Origin: Bosea sp. ANAM02
GTDB lineage: Bacteria; Pseudomonadota; Alphaproteobacteria; Rhizobiales; Beijerinckiaceae
NCBI RefSeq assembly: GCF_011764485.1
Contig: NZ_AP022848.1
Span: forward strand, 2,632,001 to 2,696,000
Length of the DNA: 64,000 nt
Reading direction: 5' to 3'
How positions within the stretch are numbered: the first letter of the stretch is position 1; each line of letters opens with the position of its first letter. Positions 32,851-41,438 of this stretch are shown one piece after another. Below the pieces are notes generated by a model, which saw only the letters and a program-made list of their open reading frames with translations, searched no databases and was not told the DNA's origin. The translations under genes were made by a program, and so were the position numbers.

Positions 32851-34902
32851 ATGGCGTGGCGGATCGGAATCGATTCCGGGGGCACATTTACCGATATCTG
32901 CCTGTTCGAGGATGCGACCGGCATGGTCGCGGTCTGGAAAGTGCCGTCGACGCCCGACGATCCCTCCCGCGCCATTGCGCGCGGCACGCAGGAAGGGGTC
33001 GAGCGCGTCGGCGCCAGCCCTGCCGATATCGCCTATTTCGGCCATGGCACCACGGTCGGCACCAATGCCCTGATCCAGCATCGCGGCGTGAAGACAGGGC
33101 TGATCACCACCGAAGGCTTCCGCGACCTGATCGAGATCGGCCGGCAGAAGCGGCCGGATCTCTACGATCTCCAGGCGGACAAGGCGCCGCCGCTGGTCAC
33201 CCGCGACCTGCGCTTCGGCGTCGCCGAGCGTGTCCGCCATGACGGCACGGTCGAGACGCCGCTGGACGAAGCGGCCGTGCGTCAGGCCGCGCGGGCGCTG
33301 AAGGGGGAAGGCGTCAAGGCAGTCGCCATCGGCTTCCTCTACGGCTTCGTCCGGCCGGAGCATGAGGAGGCGGCCAAGCGCATCGTCAGCGAGGAATTCC
33401 CCGAGGCCTTCATCTGCGCCTCGCATGAGGTCGCGCCCGAATTCCGCGAGTACGAACGCATCTCGACCGCCGTGGTCAACGCCTATCTAGGCCCGGTCAT
33501 GCAGGGCTATATCCGCCGCCTCGCCGACCGCCTGAAGGACCTCGGCCTCAAGGCAGTTCCGCATCTGACGCAGTCGAATGGCGGCGTCATCGGCTTCGAC
33601 ATGGCGGCGCGCCTGCCCGTGCGGACGGTTCTGTCCGGCCCCTCGACCGGCGTGGTCGCGGCGCAGGCGATCGGGGCGATGATCGGTATCCCCAACCTGA
33701 TCACCTTCGACATGGGCGGCACCTCCTCGGACGTCGCCCTGCTCGACGACGGCGAGGCCAAGCTCGCCTCGGAGGCCAATGTTCACGGCTACCCGATCAA
33801 GGCGCCGATGCTCGACATCCATACGGTCGGTGCCGGCGGCGGCTCGCTCGCCGCAATCGATTCCGGCGGGCTGCTCAAGGTCGGACCGCGCTCGGCCGGT
33901 GCCGATCCCGGCCCGGTCTGCTACGGACGCGGCGCGACCGAGCCCGCCGTCACCGACGCCAATGTCGTGCTCCAGACCCTGAACCCCACGCATCTGCTCG
34001 GCGGCCGCATGCCGATCGACCAGAGCCTGTCGAAACAGGCGATCGGCCGGCTGGCAGATGAACTCGGCCTCGACCTGATGGCGACGGCGCAGGGTATCAT
34101 ATCCGTCGTCACCGCCAACATGGCCAAGGCGATCCGCGTCATCAGCGTCCAGCGCGGCCATGATCCGCGCGACTATGCGCTGGTCGCCTTCGGCGGGGCA
34201 GGGCCGCTGCACGCCGCGCGGCTCGCGCGCGAACTCGACATGAAGCGCATCGTCGTGCCCCGCAATCCCGGCATCGGCTGCGCGCTCGGCCTGCTGCTCA
34301 CCGACCTGCGCGCCAATTTCGCCACGACGCGGCTTGCGACACTTTCCGAGGCGCTCGTGCCTGACATGGCGGAGATCTTCGTCGCCTTGCAGGAACAGGC
34401 CGATCACTGGTTCGCGGAGGAGGGCGTCGCCTCGGCCGACCGCCGGCTGAAGCGCACGGCCGACCTGCGCTATCACGGCCAGAACTACGAGCTCGCCATC
34501 GACGTGCCGGACGGGCCGATCACGCCCGCGACCACTAGCGCGCTGGCCGAGGGCTTCGCCGCCGCCCACAAGCGCCTCTACGGCTTCGTCGCCGAAGGCG
34601 AGGCGGTCCAGCTCGTGACCTATCGTGTCGAGGCGGTCGGCCTCGTGCCCAAGGCCGCCTTCCGGCCGCAGCCCGATGCCGGGCCTGACGCCTCGCACGC
34701 CATCGTCGGCAGCCGCGAGGTCTGGTTCCCCGAGGCCGGCGGCTTCGTCGCCTGCCCGATCTACGACCGTGACAAGCTCAAATCCGGTAACCGCTTCGCC
34801 GGGCCGGCCATCGTCGAGCAGATGGATTCGACCACCGTGCTGCTGCCGGGCATGACCGCGACGGTCGAGCCCTATCTCAACCTGATCCTGGAGATGCCGT
34901 GA
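32851..34902 (+). CDS. hyuA: Hydantoinase/oxoprolinase family protein, subunit A
   Basis: 683 residues, the usual size. Actin-like ATPase fold: N-terminal RIGIDSGGTFTDICLFEDATG, later IGIPNLITFDMGGTSSDVALLDDGEA, and AVTDANVVLQTLNPTHLLGG. The C-terminus resembles the oxoprolinase A tail (GPAIVEQMDSTTVLLPGMTATVEPYLNLIL). The family uses ATP to open hydantoin or 5-oxoproline rings together with subunit B, and also includes acetone carboxylase subunits. A GGAGGAAG box precedes ATG 32851. The link to the frl-like genes suggests a lactam or hydantoin formed from, or attached to, the sugar-amine substrate. Confidence 0.92.
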   Translation: MAWRIGIDSGGTFTDICLFEDATGMVAVWKVPSTPDDPSRAIARGTQEGVERVGASPADIAYFGHGTTVGTNALIQHRGVKTGLITTEGFRDLIEIGRQKRPDLYDLQADKAPPLVTRDLRFGVAERVRHDGTVETPLDEAAVRQAARALKGEGVKAVAIGFLYGFVRPEHEEAAKRIVSEEFPEAFICASHEVAPEFREYERISTAVVNAYLGPVMQGYIRRLADRLKDLGLKAVPHLTQSNGGVIGFDMAARLPVRTVLSGPSTGVVAAQAIGAMIGIPNLITFDMGGTSSDVALLDDGEAKLASEANVHGYPIKAPMLDIHTVGAGGGSLAAIDSGGLLKVGPRSAGADPGPVCYGRGATEPAVTDANVVLQTLNPTHLLGGRMPIDQSLSKQAIGRLADELGLDLMATAQGIISVVTANMAKAIRVISVQRGHDPRDYALVAFGGAGPLHAARLARELDMKRIVVPRNPGIGCALGLLLTDLRANFATTRLATLSEALVPDMAEIFVALQEQADHWFAEEGVASADRRLKRTADLRYHGQNYELAIDVPDGPITPATTSALAEGFAAAHKRLYGFVAEGEAVQLVTYRVEAVGLVPKAAFRPQPDAGPDASHAIVGSREVWFPEAGGFVACPIYDRDKLKSGNRFAGPAIVEQMDSTTVLLPGMTATVEPYLNLILEMP

Positions 34903-36506
34903 TGACCGCGACCGCATCCGTCAGCGTCGATCCGATCACCGTCGAGGTCATCGGCTCCTCCTTCGCCTCCATCGCCGAGGAGATGGGCGAGGCCCTGGTC
35001 AAGGCGAGCTATTCCACCAACATCAAGGAGCGCCGCGACTGCTCGACCGCGCTTTTCGATGTCGAGGGCCGGACGCTCTGCCAGGCCGAGCATATCCCGA
35101 TGCATCTCGGCTCGTTCATCGGCATCATCCCGCATATCCTCAAGCGTCATCCGGTGGCGGATATGAGGCCGGGCGACGTCTTCATCGGCAACGACGCCTA
35201 TGAGGGTGGCGGCACGCATCTTCCCGATATCGTGCTGGCCGAGCCGGTCTTCCACGAGGGCGTGATGATCGCCTGGGCGGTCAACACCGCGCACCACTCG
35301 GACTTCGCCGATCGCGGTCACGCCCATATCTACCAGGAGGGCCTGCGTATCCCGCCGATCCGCCTCTATGACGGCGGCGTGCTGATGAAGGACGTGCAGG
35401 AGTTGATCCTGCTCAACTGCCAGGTCCCGCGTGAGCGCCTTTCCGATCTCCGCGCCCAGATGGCGGCGAACCGCCTTGGCGTCGAGCGCCTGCGCGCGCT
35501 CTGCGACAAATATGGCCGCGATACCGTGCTCGCCGCCGGCAAGGCCTTGCAGGACTATGCCGAGCGCAAGATGCGCGCCGGCATCGCCTCGATTCCCGAC
35601 GGCACCTATCGCTTCTCCGATTCCTTCGACAATCCCGAGATCGACGAGCCGCTGACCTTCTCCGTCGCGATCACCGTCGCGGGCGAGGAGATGACGCTCG
35701 CCTTCGACTCGCCGCCGCAGATGCGCGCGGGCTTCAACATGGTATACACCGCGCTGCTCTCGACCGTGTATTACGCGGTCAAGACCGTGGCCGACCCGAC
35801 CATTCCGCCCAATGCGGGGCTGGCGCGACCGCTCACCGTCACCGCGACGGAAGGCACGGTTCTGAACTGCGTCCATCCGGCCGCCGTCAACGGCCGCATC
35901 GCGGCCTGCCAGCGCGTGGTCGACCTGATCCATGGCGCGCTTGCGCAGGCGGTGCCGGATCGGGTGATCGCCGCCTGTTCGGGCGCGGTCGCTTCCGCGA
36001 CCTTCGCCGGCGAGCAGCCCGGCAGCGGCGAGCTCTGGGTCTATCTGGAGACGATCGGCGGCGGCTCCGGCGCCCGCACCAACAAGGACGGGCTCCACGG
36101 CGTCCATGTCCATATGACCAACACCTCGAACCTGCCGGTCGAGGCGCTGGAACTGGAATATCCGCTGACCCTGCTGCGCTACGAGCTGGTTGATGGTTCC
36201 GGCGGGGACGGCCGCCAGCGCGGCGGCATGGGCCTGCGCCGCGTCTACCGGGCCGAGGCGCCGTGCCGGCTGAGCGTCGACAATTCGCGCCTGACCTCGC
36301 GGCCCTGGGGATTGGCCGGCGGTGGCGAGGGGCAGGGCGGCTCGTTCTCGTTCAGTGAGGGCGTCGTGCCTTTCTTTAAGGGCGACGGCACGCTGGAGAA
36401 GGGCCAGATCGTCGAGATCATCACGCCCGGCGCCGGCGGCTACGGCCCGGCGGCCGAGCGCAGCGCCGAGGCGCGGGCCAGAGACAAGGCCGAGCAGCGG
36501 GGGTGA
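34902..36506 (+). CDS. hyuB: Hydantoinase/oxoprolinase family protein, subunit B
   Basis: 534 residues. Standard HyuB features: DPITVEVIGSSFASIAEEMGEALVKASYSTNIKERRDCSTALFD, GDVFIGNDAYEGGGTHLPDIVLAEPVF, and near the end GGDGRQRGGMGLRRVYRAEAPCRLSVDNSRLTSRPWGLAGGGEGQ. ATG 34902 overlaps the hyuA stop codon (TGATG), indicating coupled translation; a GTG one codon earlier is an alternative. Works with HyuA in ATP-dependent amide-ring hydrolysis. Confidence 0.92.
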   Translation: MTATASVSVDPITVEVIGSSFASIAEEMGEALVKASYSTNIKERRDCSTALFDVEGRTLCQAEHIPMHLGSFIGIIPHILKRHPVADMRPGDVFIGNDAYEGGGTHLPDIVLAEPVFHEGVMIAWAVNTAHHSDFADRGHAHIYQEGLRIPPIRLYDGGVLMKDVQELILLNCQVPRERLSDLRAQMAANRLGVERLRALCDKYGRDTVLAAGKALQDYAERKMRAGIASIPDGTYRFSDSFDNPEIDEPLTFSVAITVAGEEMTLAFDSPPQMRAGFNMVYTALLSTVYYAVKTVADPTIPPNAGLARPLTVTATEGTVLNCVHPAAVNGRIAACQRVVDLIHGALAQAVPDRVIAACSGAVASATFAGEQPGSGELWVYLETIGGGSGARTNKDGLHGVHVHMTNTSNLPVEALELEYPLTLLRYELVDGSGGDGRQRGGMGLRRVYRAEAPCRLSVDNSRLTSRPWGLAGGGEGQGGSFSFSEGVVPFFKGDGTLEKGQIVEIITPGAGGYGPAAERSAEARARDKAEQRG

Positions 36507-36550
36507 AGTTGGGAGCTCCCAACGTCATCCCCGTTCCGGAAGAGGCACGC

Positions 36551-36699
36551 CGTCATTCCGGGGCAAGCGCGTAGCGCTTGAGCCCGGAATCCAGAACCGA
36601 TGCGGTTGATGCGAAAGGCGCCGAACCCGCGAACCCAGTTATCTAAGGGCGTCGGTTCTGGATTCCGGGCTCAGGCCTGCGGCCTGCCCCGGAATGACG
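36551..36699. repeat. Palindromic intergenic repeat, copy 5 (CGTCATTCCGGGGC type)
   Basis: Left CGTCATTCCGGGGC ... GAGCCCGGAATCCAGAACCGA pairs with right TCGGTTCTGGATTCCGGGCTC ... GCCCCGGAATGACG, giving a long, nearly complete stem with a central loop. It lies between convergent hyuB and the ABC ATPase gene. CGTCATTCCGGGGC-type elements are common in Rhizobiales intergenic regions. Confidence 0.8.
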
Positions 36700-36727
36700 C
36701 CGAGGTTCCGCACAAAATCAGCAGCCT

Positions 36728-37825
36728 CTAAGCCGCTAGCCACAGCAACGCATGCGACGAAAGCCTGAGCGTCGCCCCGCTGCCGACCTCGAACAAGCCG
36801 CTGCCGGACTGGAAAGGTACGTCGACCGCGACCTCCGTCGTGCCGATGCGGACGCCATAGCGCACGCTGGCGCCGAGGAACTCGCGATTGGCGACGGTGC
36901 AGGGCAGGGCGAGCATCCCATCCCCCGCCGCGCCCGCATCGCCGAGGCTGGCATGCTGCGGCCGGAAGACCAGCTTGGCGCCCTCTGGAACATTCGCTTC
37001 AGCCGGGACCGGAACCCGCGTCCCGCCCTCGATCTCGAAGACCCGGGTCCCGCCGCTGCCGGTCAGCTTGCCGCCGAGGATATTGGCCGTACCGAGGAAA
37101 CCGGCGACGAACAGGTTCGCCGGCCGCTCATAGAGCTCCATCGGCGTGCCGACCTGCTGGACGACGCCGTCGTTCATCACGGCGATGCGGTCGCAGATCG
37201 TGTTCGCCTCCTCCTGGTCATGGGTCACGAAGATCGTGGTCAGGCCGAGGCGCTGCTGCAGGTCGCGCAATTCGCGGCGCACCTGCACGCGCATCTTGGC
37301 GTCGAGATTGGAGAGCGGCTCGTCGAGCAGCAGCACCTTGGGTTCGACCGCGACGGTGCGCGCCACCGCGACGCGCTGCTGCTGTCCGCCCGAGAGCTGC
37401 GAGGGCCGCCGTTCCGCGAGATGGGCGAGGCCGACGAGGCCCAAAGCCGCCTCGACGCGCCGCTCGACTTCGGCGCGCTTTACGCCGCGCTCTTCCAGTC
37501 CGAAGGCGACGTTGCGGCGCACCGTCATATGCGGCCAGAGCGCATAGGACTGGAAGACCATGCCGACATCGCGCTTCCAAGGCGGCAGGTCGGTGATCGG
37601 CTTGCCGCCGATCCGGACCTCGCCCGTATCGGCATGGTTGAAACCGGCGATCAGGCGCAGCAGCGTGGTCTTGCCGCAGCCGGACGGCCCGAGGAAGGCG
37701 AAGAACTCGCCGGGCTTGATCGCCAGATCGATGGTCTTGAGCACATGGTTGGTGCCGTAGGACAGGTTGACGCCTTCAATGTCGACGGCGACGGCGGGCG
37801 TGGTCAGGGAGACGGTCGCGTTCAT
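36728..37825 (-). CDS. FbpC/PotA-type ABC transporter ATP-binding protein
   Basis: 365 residues. Walker A GPSGCGKTT, Q-loop VGMVFQSYALWPHMTVRRNVAFGL, signature LSGGQQQRVAVART, Walker B VLLLDEPLSNLDAKMR, H-loop VTHDQEEA. A C-terminal TOBE-type domain (about 240-365) follows. 'SNLDAKMR' and the TOBE tail place it with iron(III)/spermidine/2-aminoethylphosphonate-type importers. It is separated from the permease gene by 2 bp. The sensor genes upstream suggest a phosphorylated organic solute, but this is inference. Confidence 0.9.
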   Translation of the reverse strand: MNATVSLTTPAVAVDIEGVNLSYGTNHVLKTIDLAIKPGEFFAFLGPSGCGKTTLLRLIAGFNHADTGEVRIGGKPITDLPPWKRDVGMVFQSYALWPHMTVRRNVAFGLEERGVKRAEVERRVEAALGLVGLAHLAERRPSQLSGGQQQRVAVARTVAVEPKVLLLDEPLSNLDAKMRVQVRRELRDLQQRLGLTTIFVTHDQEEANTICDRIAVMNDGVVQQVGTPMELYERPANLFVAGFLGTANILGGKLTGSGGTRVFEIEGGTRVPVPAEANVPEGAKLVFRPQHASLGDAGAAGDGMLALPCTVANREFLGASVRYGVRIGTTEVAVDVPFQSGSGLFEVGSGATLRLSSHALLWLAA

Positions 37826-37827
37826 GA

Positions 37828-39549
37828 TCAGTGGCCCATTCCCTTGGCCTTCTGGCTGCGTTCGATGATGAGATGGGAGAGGAAGGTGCAGGCCGCGACG
37901 AGGATCACCGCGACGACGCCGAGCGCGGCGCCGGGGCCGCGCCCCGCCGCCGACTGCATGAAGACGTAGAGCCCGTAGGCCAATGGCGCGTCCGAGTTGG
38001 ACTGCACCAGCATCAATGTCGCCGAGAGCTCGACGGCGGCCGTCGAGAACGAGGTGACGAAGCCGGCAAGGATGCCGCCCGCCATCAGCGGCACGACGAT
38101 GCGCCGGACCGTGCGCGCCTTGGTGGCCCCGAGGTTTTCGGCCGCCTCCTCGAGCGAGACCGAGATCTGCTGGAGCGCCGCATAGCAGGCGCGCAGGGCA
38201 TAGGGCAGGCGCCGGATCGCCAGCGCCAGCACAATGGTGATCCAGAGCGCGGCAAGTGGCGTCCCGTCCGGCAGGGTGATGCCGTAGAAGGTTCGGAGAT
38301 AGCCGATGCCGAGCACCACGCCGGGGATGGCGAGCGCCGCGGTTGCCATCCAGTCGAGCCACTCGCGGCCGACCAGCCTGGTCCGCAGCACCAGATAGGC
38401 GATGGCCACGCCGAGCACGACGTCGATGCCGCCCGCGATCGTCGCGTAGATCAGCGTGTTCTTGATATAGACCGAGCTCTCGCCGAAGACGCGGCCGTAA
38501 TGCGCGACCGTATAGGCGTCTGGCAGCGGCGAGAACGACCAGATCGTCGCGAAGGAGAGCAGCAGCAGGCCCAGATGCGGCGCCAGCACCAGCCCCAGGA
38601 TCAGGATGACGATGCCATAGCCGAACACGGCCTCCATCGGCGTCATCACCCGCTTGGCGAGGCCGCCGCCGCCGCGCTGCGTCGTGGCGTAGTCACGGCC
38701 CTTCAGCGCCCGCGCCGAGAGCCACATCGCCAGCACGGAAGCGACGATCAGCACGACCGAGATGACATAGCCCATCGGGTCGGCGATGCCGATCGAGGTC
38801 ACCCGCAGATAGGCCTGCGGGGCCAGCATGTCCTTGACGTTGAGCAGGAGCGGCGTCGCGAGATCGTCGAAGACCTTGACGAAGACGAGCGAGGCGCCGG
38901 CGAGATAGCCTGGCATCGCCAGCGGGAAGACGATGCGCCGGAACAGCCGGAAGCCCGACGAGCCGAGATTCTGCGCGGCCTCCTCCATGGCGCGGTCGAC
39001 ATTGCGGAGCGCCGCCGAGAGGTTGATCAGGATAAACGGGAAATAATGGACCGACTGGACGAAGATGACGCCGTTCAGTCCCTCCATGAAGTCGATCTTG
39101 AAGCCGAACCAGTCGTCGAGCAGCAGGTTGACCGAGCCGTTGCGGCCGAAGAAGAGCTGCATCGCCACCGCGCCGACGAAGGGCGGCATGATCAGCGGCA
39201 GGAAGCCGAGCGTCTGGACGATCGCCGCGCCGCGGAAGACGAAGCGCGTCGTCAGATAGGCCAGCGGCAGGGCGAAGACGGAAGCCCAGACCACAGACAT
39301 CGCCGAGACATAGAACGAGTTCCACAACGAGCGCATGAACAGCTCGGTGCGGACGAAATCGTAGAAGTTCACCAGCGTGAAGGTCGATGTGCCTTTCTCG
39401 GTGAAGGCGACATAGATCACCGTCGCCACCGGCAGCACCAGGAACATCAGGAGGAAGGCGGCGATCGCCAGCGCCAGCGCGATCTGGCCGGGCGTGCCGG
39501 CGATGCGACGGGGGCGGCGCGAGGCCGTTGCGGTCGGGATGGCTGTCAT
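37828..39549 (-). CDS. FbpB-type fused two-domain ABC transporter permease
   Basis: 573 residues carrying two permease domains in one chain, about twelve membrane helices. EAA loops are RNVDRAMEEAAQNLGSSGFRLFRRIVFPLAMPGYLAG in the first half and LQQISVSLEEAAENLGATKARTVRRIVVPLMAGGILAG in the second. This fused form is typical of iron(III), thiamine and 2-aminoethylphosphonate transporters. An intergenic repeat lies between it and the binding-protein gene. Confidence 0.92.
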   Translation of the reverse strand: MTAIPTATASRRPRRIAGTPGQIALALAIAAFLLMFLVLPVATVIYVAFTEKGTSTFTLVNFYDFVRTELFMRSLWNSFYVSAMSVVWASVFALPLAYLTTRFVFRGAAIVQTLGFLPLIMPPFVGAVAMQLFFGRNGSVNLLLDDWFGFKIDFMEGLNGVIFVQSVHYFPFILINLSAALRNVDRAMEEAAQNLGSSGFRLFRRIVFPLAMPGYLAGASLVFVKVFDDLATPLLLNVKDMLAPQAYLRVTSIGIADPMGYVISVVLIVASVLAMWLSARALKGRDYATTQRGGGGLAKRVMTPMEAVFGYGIVILILGLVLAPHLGLLLLSFATIWSFSPLPDAYTVAHYGRVFGESSVYIKNTLIYATIAGGIDVVLGVAIAYLVLRTRLVGREWLDWMATAALAIPGVVLGIGYLRTFYGITLPDGTPLAALWITIVLALAIRRLPYALRACYAALQQISVSLEEAAENLGATKARTVRRIVVPLMAGGILAGFVTSFSTAAVELSATLMLVQSNSDAPLAYGLYVFMQSAAGRGPGAALGVVAVILVAACTFLSHLIIERSQKAKGMGH

Positions 39550-39561
39550 GGTGGGTGCCGG

Positions 39562-39727
39562 GTGTCATCCCGTGCGCGCCGCGGCATGCAGATGCCGCTG
39601 CGCAGACACGGGACCGTTTTCAGGAAAAGGCGCCTGCTGGTCGCACTTCAGAAGAAGGCGCCTGCTGGTCGCGTGGTCCCGTGTCTGCGCCGCAGCGCTT
39701 CACGCTGCAGCGCGCACGGGATGACAC
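39562..39727. repeat. Palindromic intergenic repeat, copy 6, with two 18-bp direct repeats in its loop
   Basis: GTGTCATCCCGTGCGCG at the left pairs with CGCGCACGGGATGACAC at the right, and GCAGACACGGGACC pairs with GGTCCCGTGTCTGC inside. The loop contains AAGGCGCCTGCTGGTCGC twice (39627-39644 and 39655-39672). It lies between binding-protein and permease genes of the same operon, as does copy 1 in the other ABC operon. Confidence 0.8.
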
Positions 39728-39735
39728 GCGCGAGC

Positions 39736-41073
39736 TTACTTCGCCGCCTGGAGCGCCTCTTCGGCCTTGGCCTTGGCCTTGGCGTAGTGGTCGCGGGCGA
39801 AGCTCGCCCATTGCGCCTCGACCTCGGCCTGGCGGGCGCCCTTCTGTTTGCCGCCGGTGAAGGCGCCGCGCAGCTCCGCGCTCGCGGCCTGCGCCTCGCT
39901 CACCGGCATGGCGGCGACGAGCACGCGGGCTTCCTCGGCCAGCGCCTTGGCCTTGTCGTTCGGCTTCTTGGCGAGCGCCGCATCGACCTCGTGCAGCACC
40001 TTGTTGACGCCCTTCAGCCCGTCGAGCTGGAAGGAGATGAGCTGGTCGAACAGCGTGTCGACGACCGCGCTGCGGCCTTCCGACTTGTCGACGTCGAAGC
40101 CGATCATCTTCTGGAAGCGCGGATCGGTGAAGGGGTTCGGATAGTCGGCGCCGGCCTTGGCGTAGACGGTGGGGTTCACCGGCAGGCGGCGGATGCCGGG
40201 CTCGAGCAGCACCTCCTGGCCGGTCGGCGAGAGCAGGAACTCGATGAAGGCTTCGGCCGCGGCCTTGTTCGGCGGGTTGGCGACGATGCCGACATTGGCC
40301 GGGACCACGGTGGTCACGCTCGGATAGACGAACTTGACCGGGAAGCCCGAGGCCTGGGCCGAGAAGGCGAAGAAGTCGATGACGATGCCGACGCCGACCT
40401 GCCCGGAATTGACCTGCTCCGGCACGCCGAAGGAGCGTTCGCTGATGGCGCGGAAATTGCCGGCCATTTCCTTGATGGTACGCCAGCCCTTGTCCCAGCC
40501 CTCGCCCTGCAGGATCGTCTCGATCGTCAGATGGGTCGTGCCGGAGCGCGACGGCGCCGCGATCGCGACATGGTCGTAGAAGACCGGCTTGGCGAGGTCC
40601 TGCCACTCCTTGGGCTCGGGCAGCTTGTTGGCCTTGGCATAGCGGTCGTTCCACATGATGCCATAGCCGGAGGCGGCGAAGCCGAAATAGAAGCCCTGCG
40701 GATCGTTGATCGGATAGGAACCGATCTTCTCGGGTATGCCGGTCGCCTTGGGCTTGTAGGCGGTGAGCAGCTTCTTGCCCTTCAGCACCTCGAAAGCGTC
40801 TGGCGCCGAGGCCCAGAACAGGTCGACCTGGTTGTTTGCCTTGGTCTCCTCGACATATTTCACGCCGGCATTGGTGTTGCGGTTCTGCACTTCGAGCGTG
40901 ACGCCCGGAACGGCCTTCTCGAAGGCCTTCTTGATGGGATCGGTGACGTCCTTGGAGAAGGAGGTCACCACCGTGACCTTGCCGGCCGGCGCCTGTGCCA
41001 GAGCGATGGCCGTAAACGAGGCGCTCAGCGACAGGCCGAGAGTGGCCGCAAGCGCGGTCCGACGATTCAACAT
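39736..41073 (-). CDS. Iron(III)/AEP-type ABC transporter substrate-binding protein
   Basis: 445 residues with a Sec signal (MLNRRTALAATLGLSLSASFTAIALA, cleavage before QAPAG). SBP family 1/6 features: VTVVTSFSKDVTDPIKKAFEKAVPGVTLEVQNRNT, QVDLFWASAPDAFEVLKGKKLL, GYGIMWNDRY, APSRSGTTHLTIETIL and DFFAFSAQASGFPVKFVYP. The C-terminal ~100 residues form a helical, Lys/Ala-rich tail. It is a clear paralogue of the sensor-linked binding protein at 44728-46104. Transcription probably starts at the sigma-54 promoter about 50 bp upstream. Confidence 0.9.
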   Translation of the reverse strand: MLNRRTALAATLGLSLSASFTAIALAQAPAGKVTVVTSFSKDVTDPIKKAFEKAVPGVTLEVQNRNTNAGVKYVEETKANNQVDLFWASAPDAFEVLKGKKLLTAYKPKATGIPEKIGSYPINDPQGFYFGFAASGYGIMWNDRYAKANKLPEPKEWQDLAKPVFYDHVAIAAPSRSGTTHLTIETILQGEGWDKGWRTIKEMAGNFRAISERSFGVPEQVNSGQVGVGIVIDFFAFSAQASGFPVKFVYPSVTTVVPANVGIVANPPNKAAAEAFIEFLLSPTGQEVLLEPGIRRLPVNPTVYAKAGADYPNPFTDPRFQKMIGFDVDKSEGRSAVVDTLFDQLISFQLDGLKGVNKVLHEVDAALAKKPNDKAKALAEEARVLVAAMPVSEAQAASAELRGAFTGGKQKGARQAEVEAQWASFARDHYAKAKAKAEEALQAAK

Positions 41074-41129
41074 GGCTTCCTCCCGAAGCGGATTTTTTGG
41101 GTCGACGTCGAGGTCGATGCCCTTGTCTC

Positions 41130-41145
41130 AGCAACGGTGATGCCA
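41130..41145 (-). promoter_or_regulatory. Sigma-54 (-24/-12) promoter
   Basis: The minus strand reads TGGCATCACCGTTGCT, matching the consensus TGGCAC-N5-TTGCW with one mismatch and exact GG-to-GC spacing. The start would be about 41119, some 46 nt before ATG 41073. A sigma-54 activator (GAFTGA motif present) is encoded next door at 41439-42794. Confidence 0.78.
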
Positions 41146-41218
41146 AGTGTCGGCGGCGTTGATTTCCTTGCGGAATTCGGGAGGAGGGGTCGTCAGATAC
41201 CCCATTTCGGGGGCGCAG

Positions 41219-41258
41219 CGGTAACCTGCTCGAACCCCCGATGGGTCATTACGGTAAC
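41219..41258. promoter_or_regulatory. Candidate upstream activator sites (two CGGTAAC repeats)
   Basis: CGGTAAC at 41219-41225 and 41252-41258, three helical turns (33 bp) apart and about 100 and 135 bp upstream of the predicted sigma-54 start. This is the usual position and phasing of enhancer sites for NtrC-type activators. Only 7 bp is conserved, so this is tentative. Confidence 0.4.
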
Positions 41259-41291
41259 ATCCGGTGACGTCGAGGACGTACCGAACATAAG

Positions 41292-41399
41292 ACGCGGGTC
41301 ATCCCGGACGGAGCGCAGCGGAGATCCGGGATCCATTCCGGAACCTTGATCGGAAGCGCTCCGGAATGGATCCCGGGTCAAGCCCGGGATGACCCGCGT
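41292..41399. repeat. Palindromic intergenic repeat, copy 2 (same element as copy 1, inverted)
   Basis: ACGCGGGTCATCCCGG at the left pairs with CCGGGATGACCCGCGT at the right; TCCATTCCGG and CCGGAATGGA pair inside. Read on the minus strand it matches 25294-25410 almost base for base apart from a few substitutions in the loop. It lies at the end of the response-regulator gene and may terminate that operon. Confidence 0.8.
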
Positions 41400-41438
41400 G
41401 GCTCCGAGGAAAATCCCCCAAACGCAAGCTTTCAACTT

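Larger units (their letters stand above)
41074..41438. promoter_or_regulatory. 365-bp regulatory gap upstream of the FbpABC-type operon
   Basis: No gene. From the transporter side it holds a sigma-54 promoter (41130-41145), two CGGTAAC direct repeats 33 bp apart (41219-41225 and 41252-41258), and the second copy of the dispersed palindrome (41292-41399) just behind the end of the response-regulator gene. Confidence 0.65.

Noticed and set aside
35741..35750. GGTATACACC resembling the GntR operator
   Set aside because: Lies inside hyuB in conserved coding sequence with only partial symmetry; chance match.
37831..41349. Plus-strand open frame of 1172 codons
   Set aside because: It is the antisense shadow of the FbpB/FbpA-type genes; composition is Arg/Asp/Gly-rich without domains, and the minus-strand reading has full family motifs.
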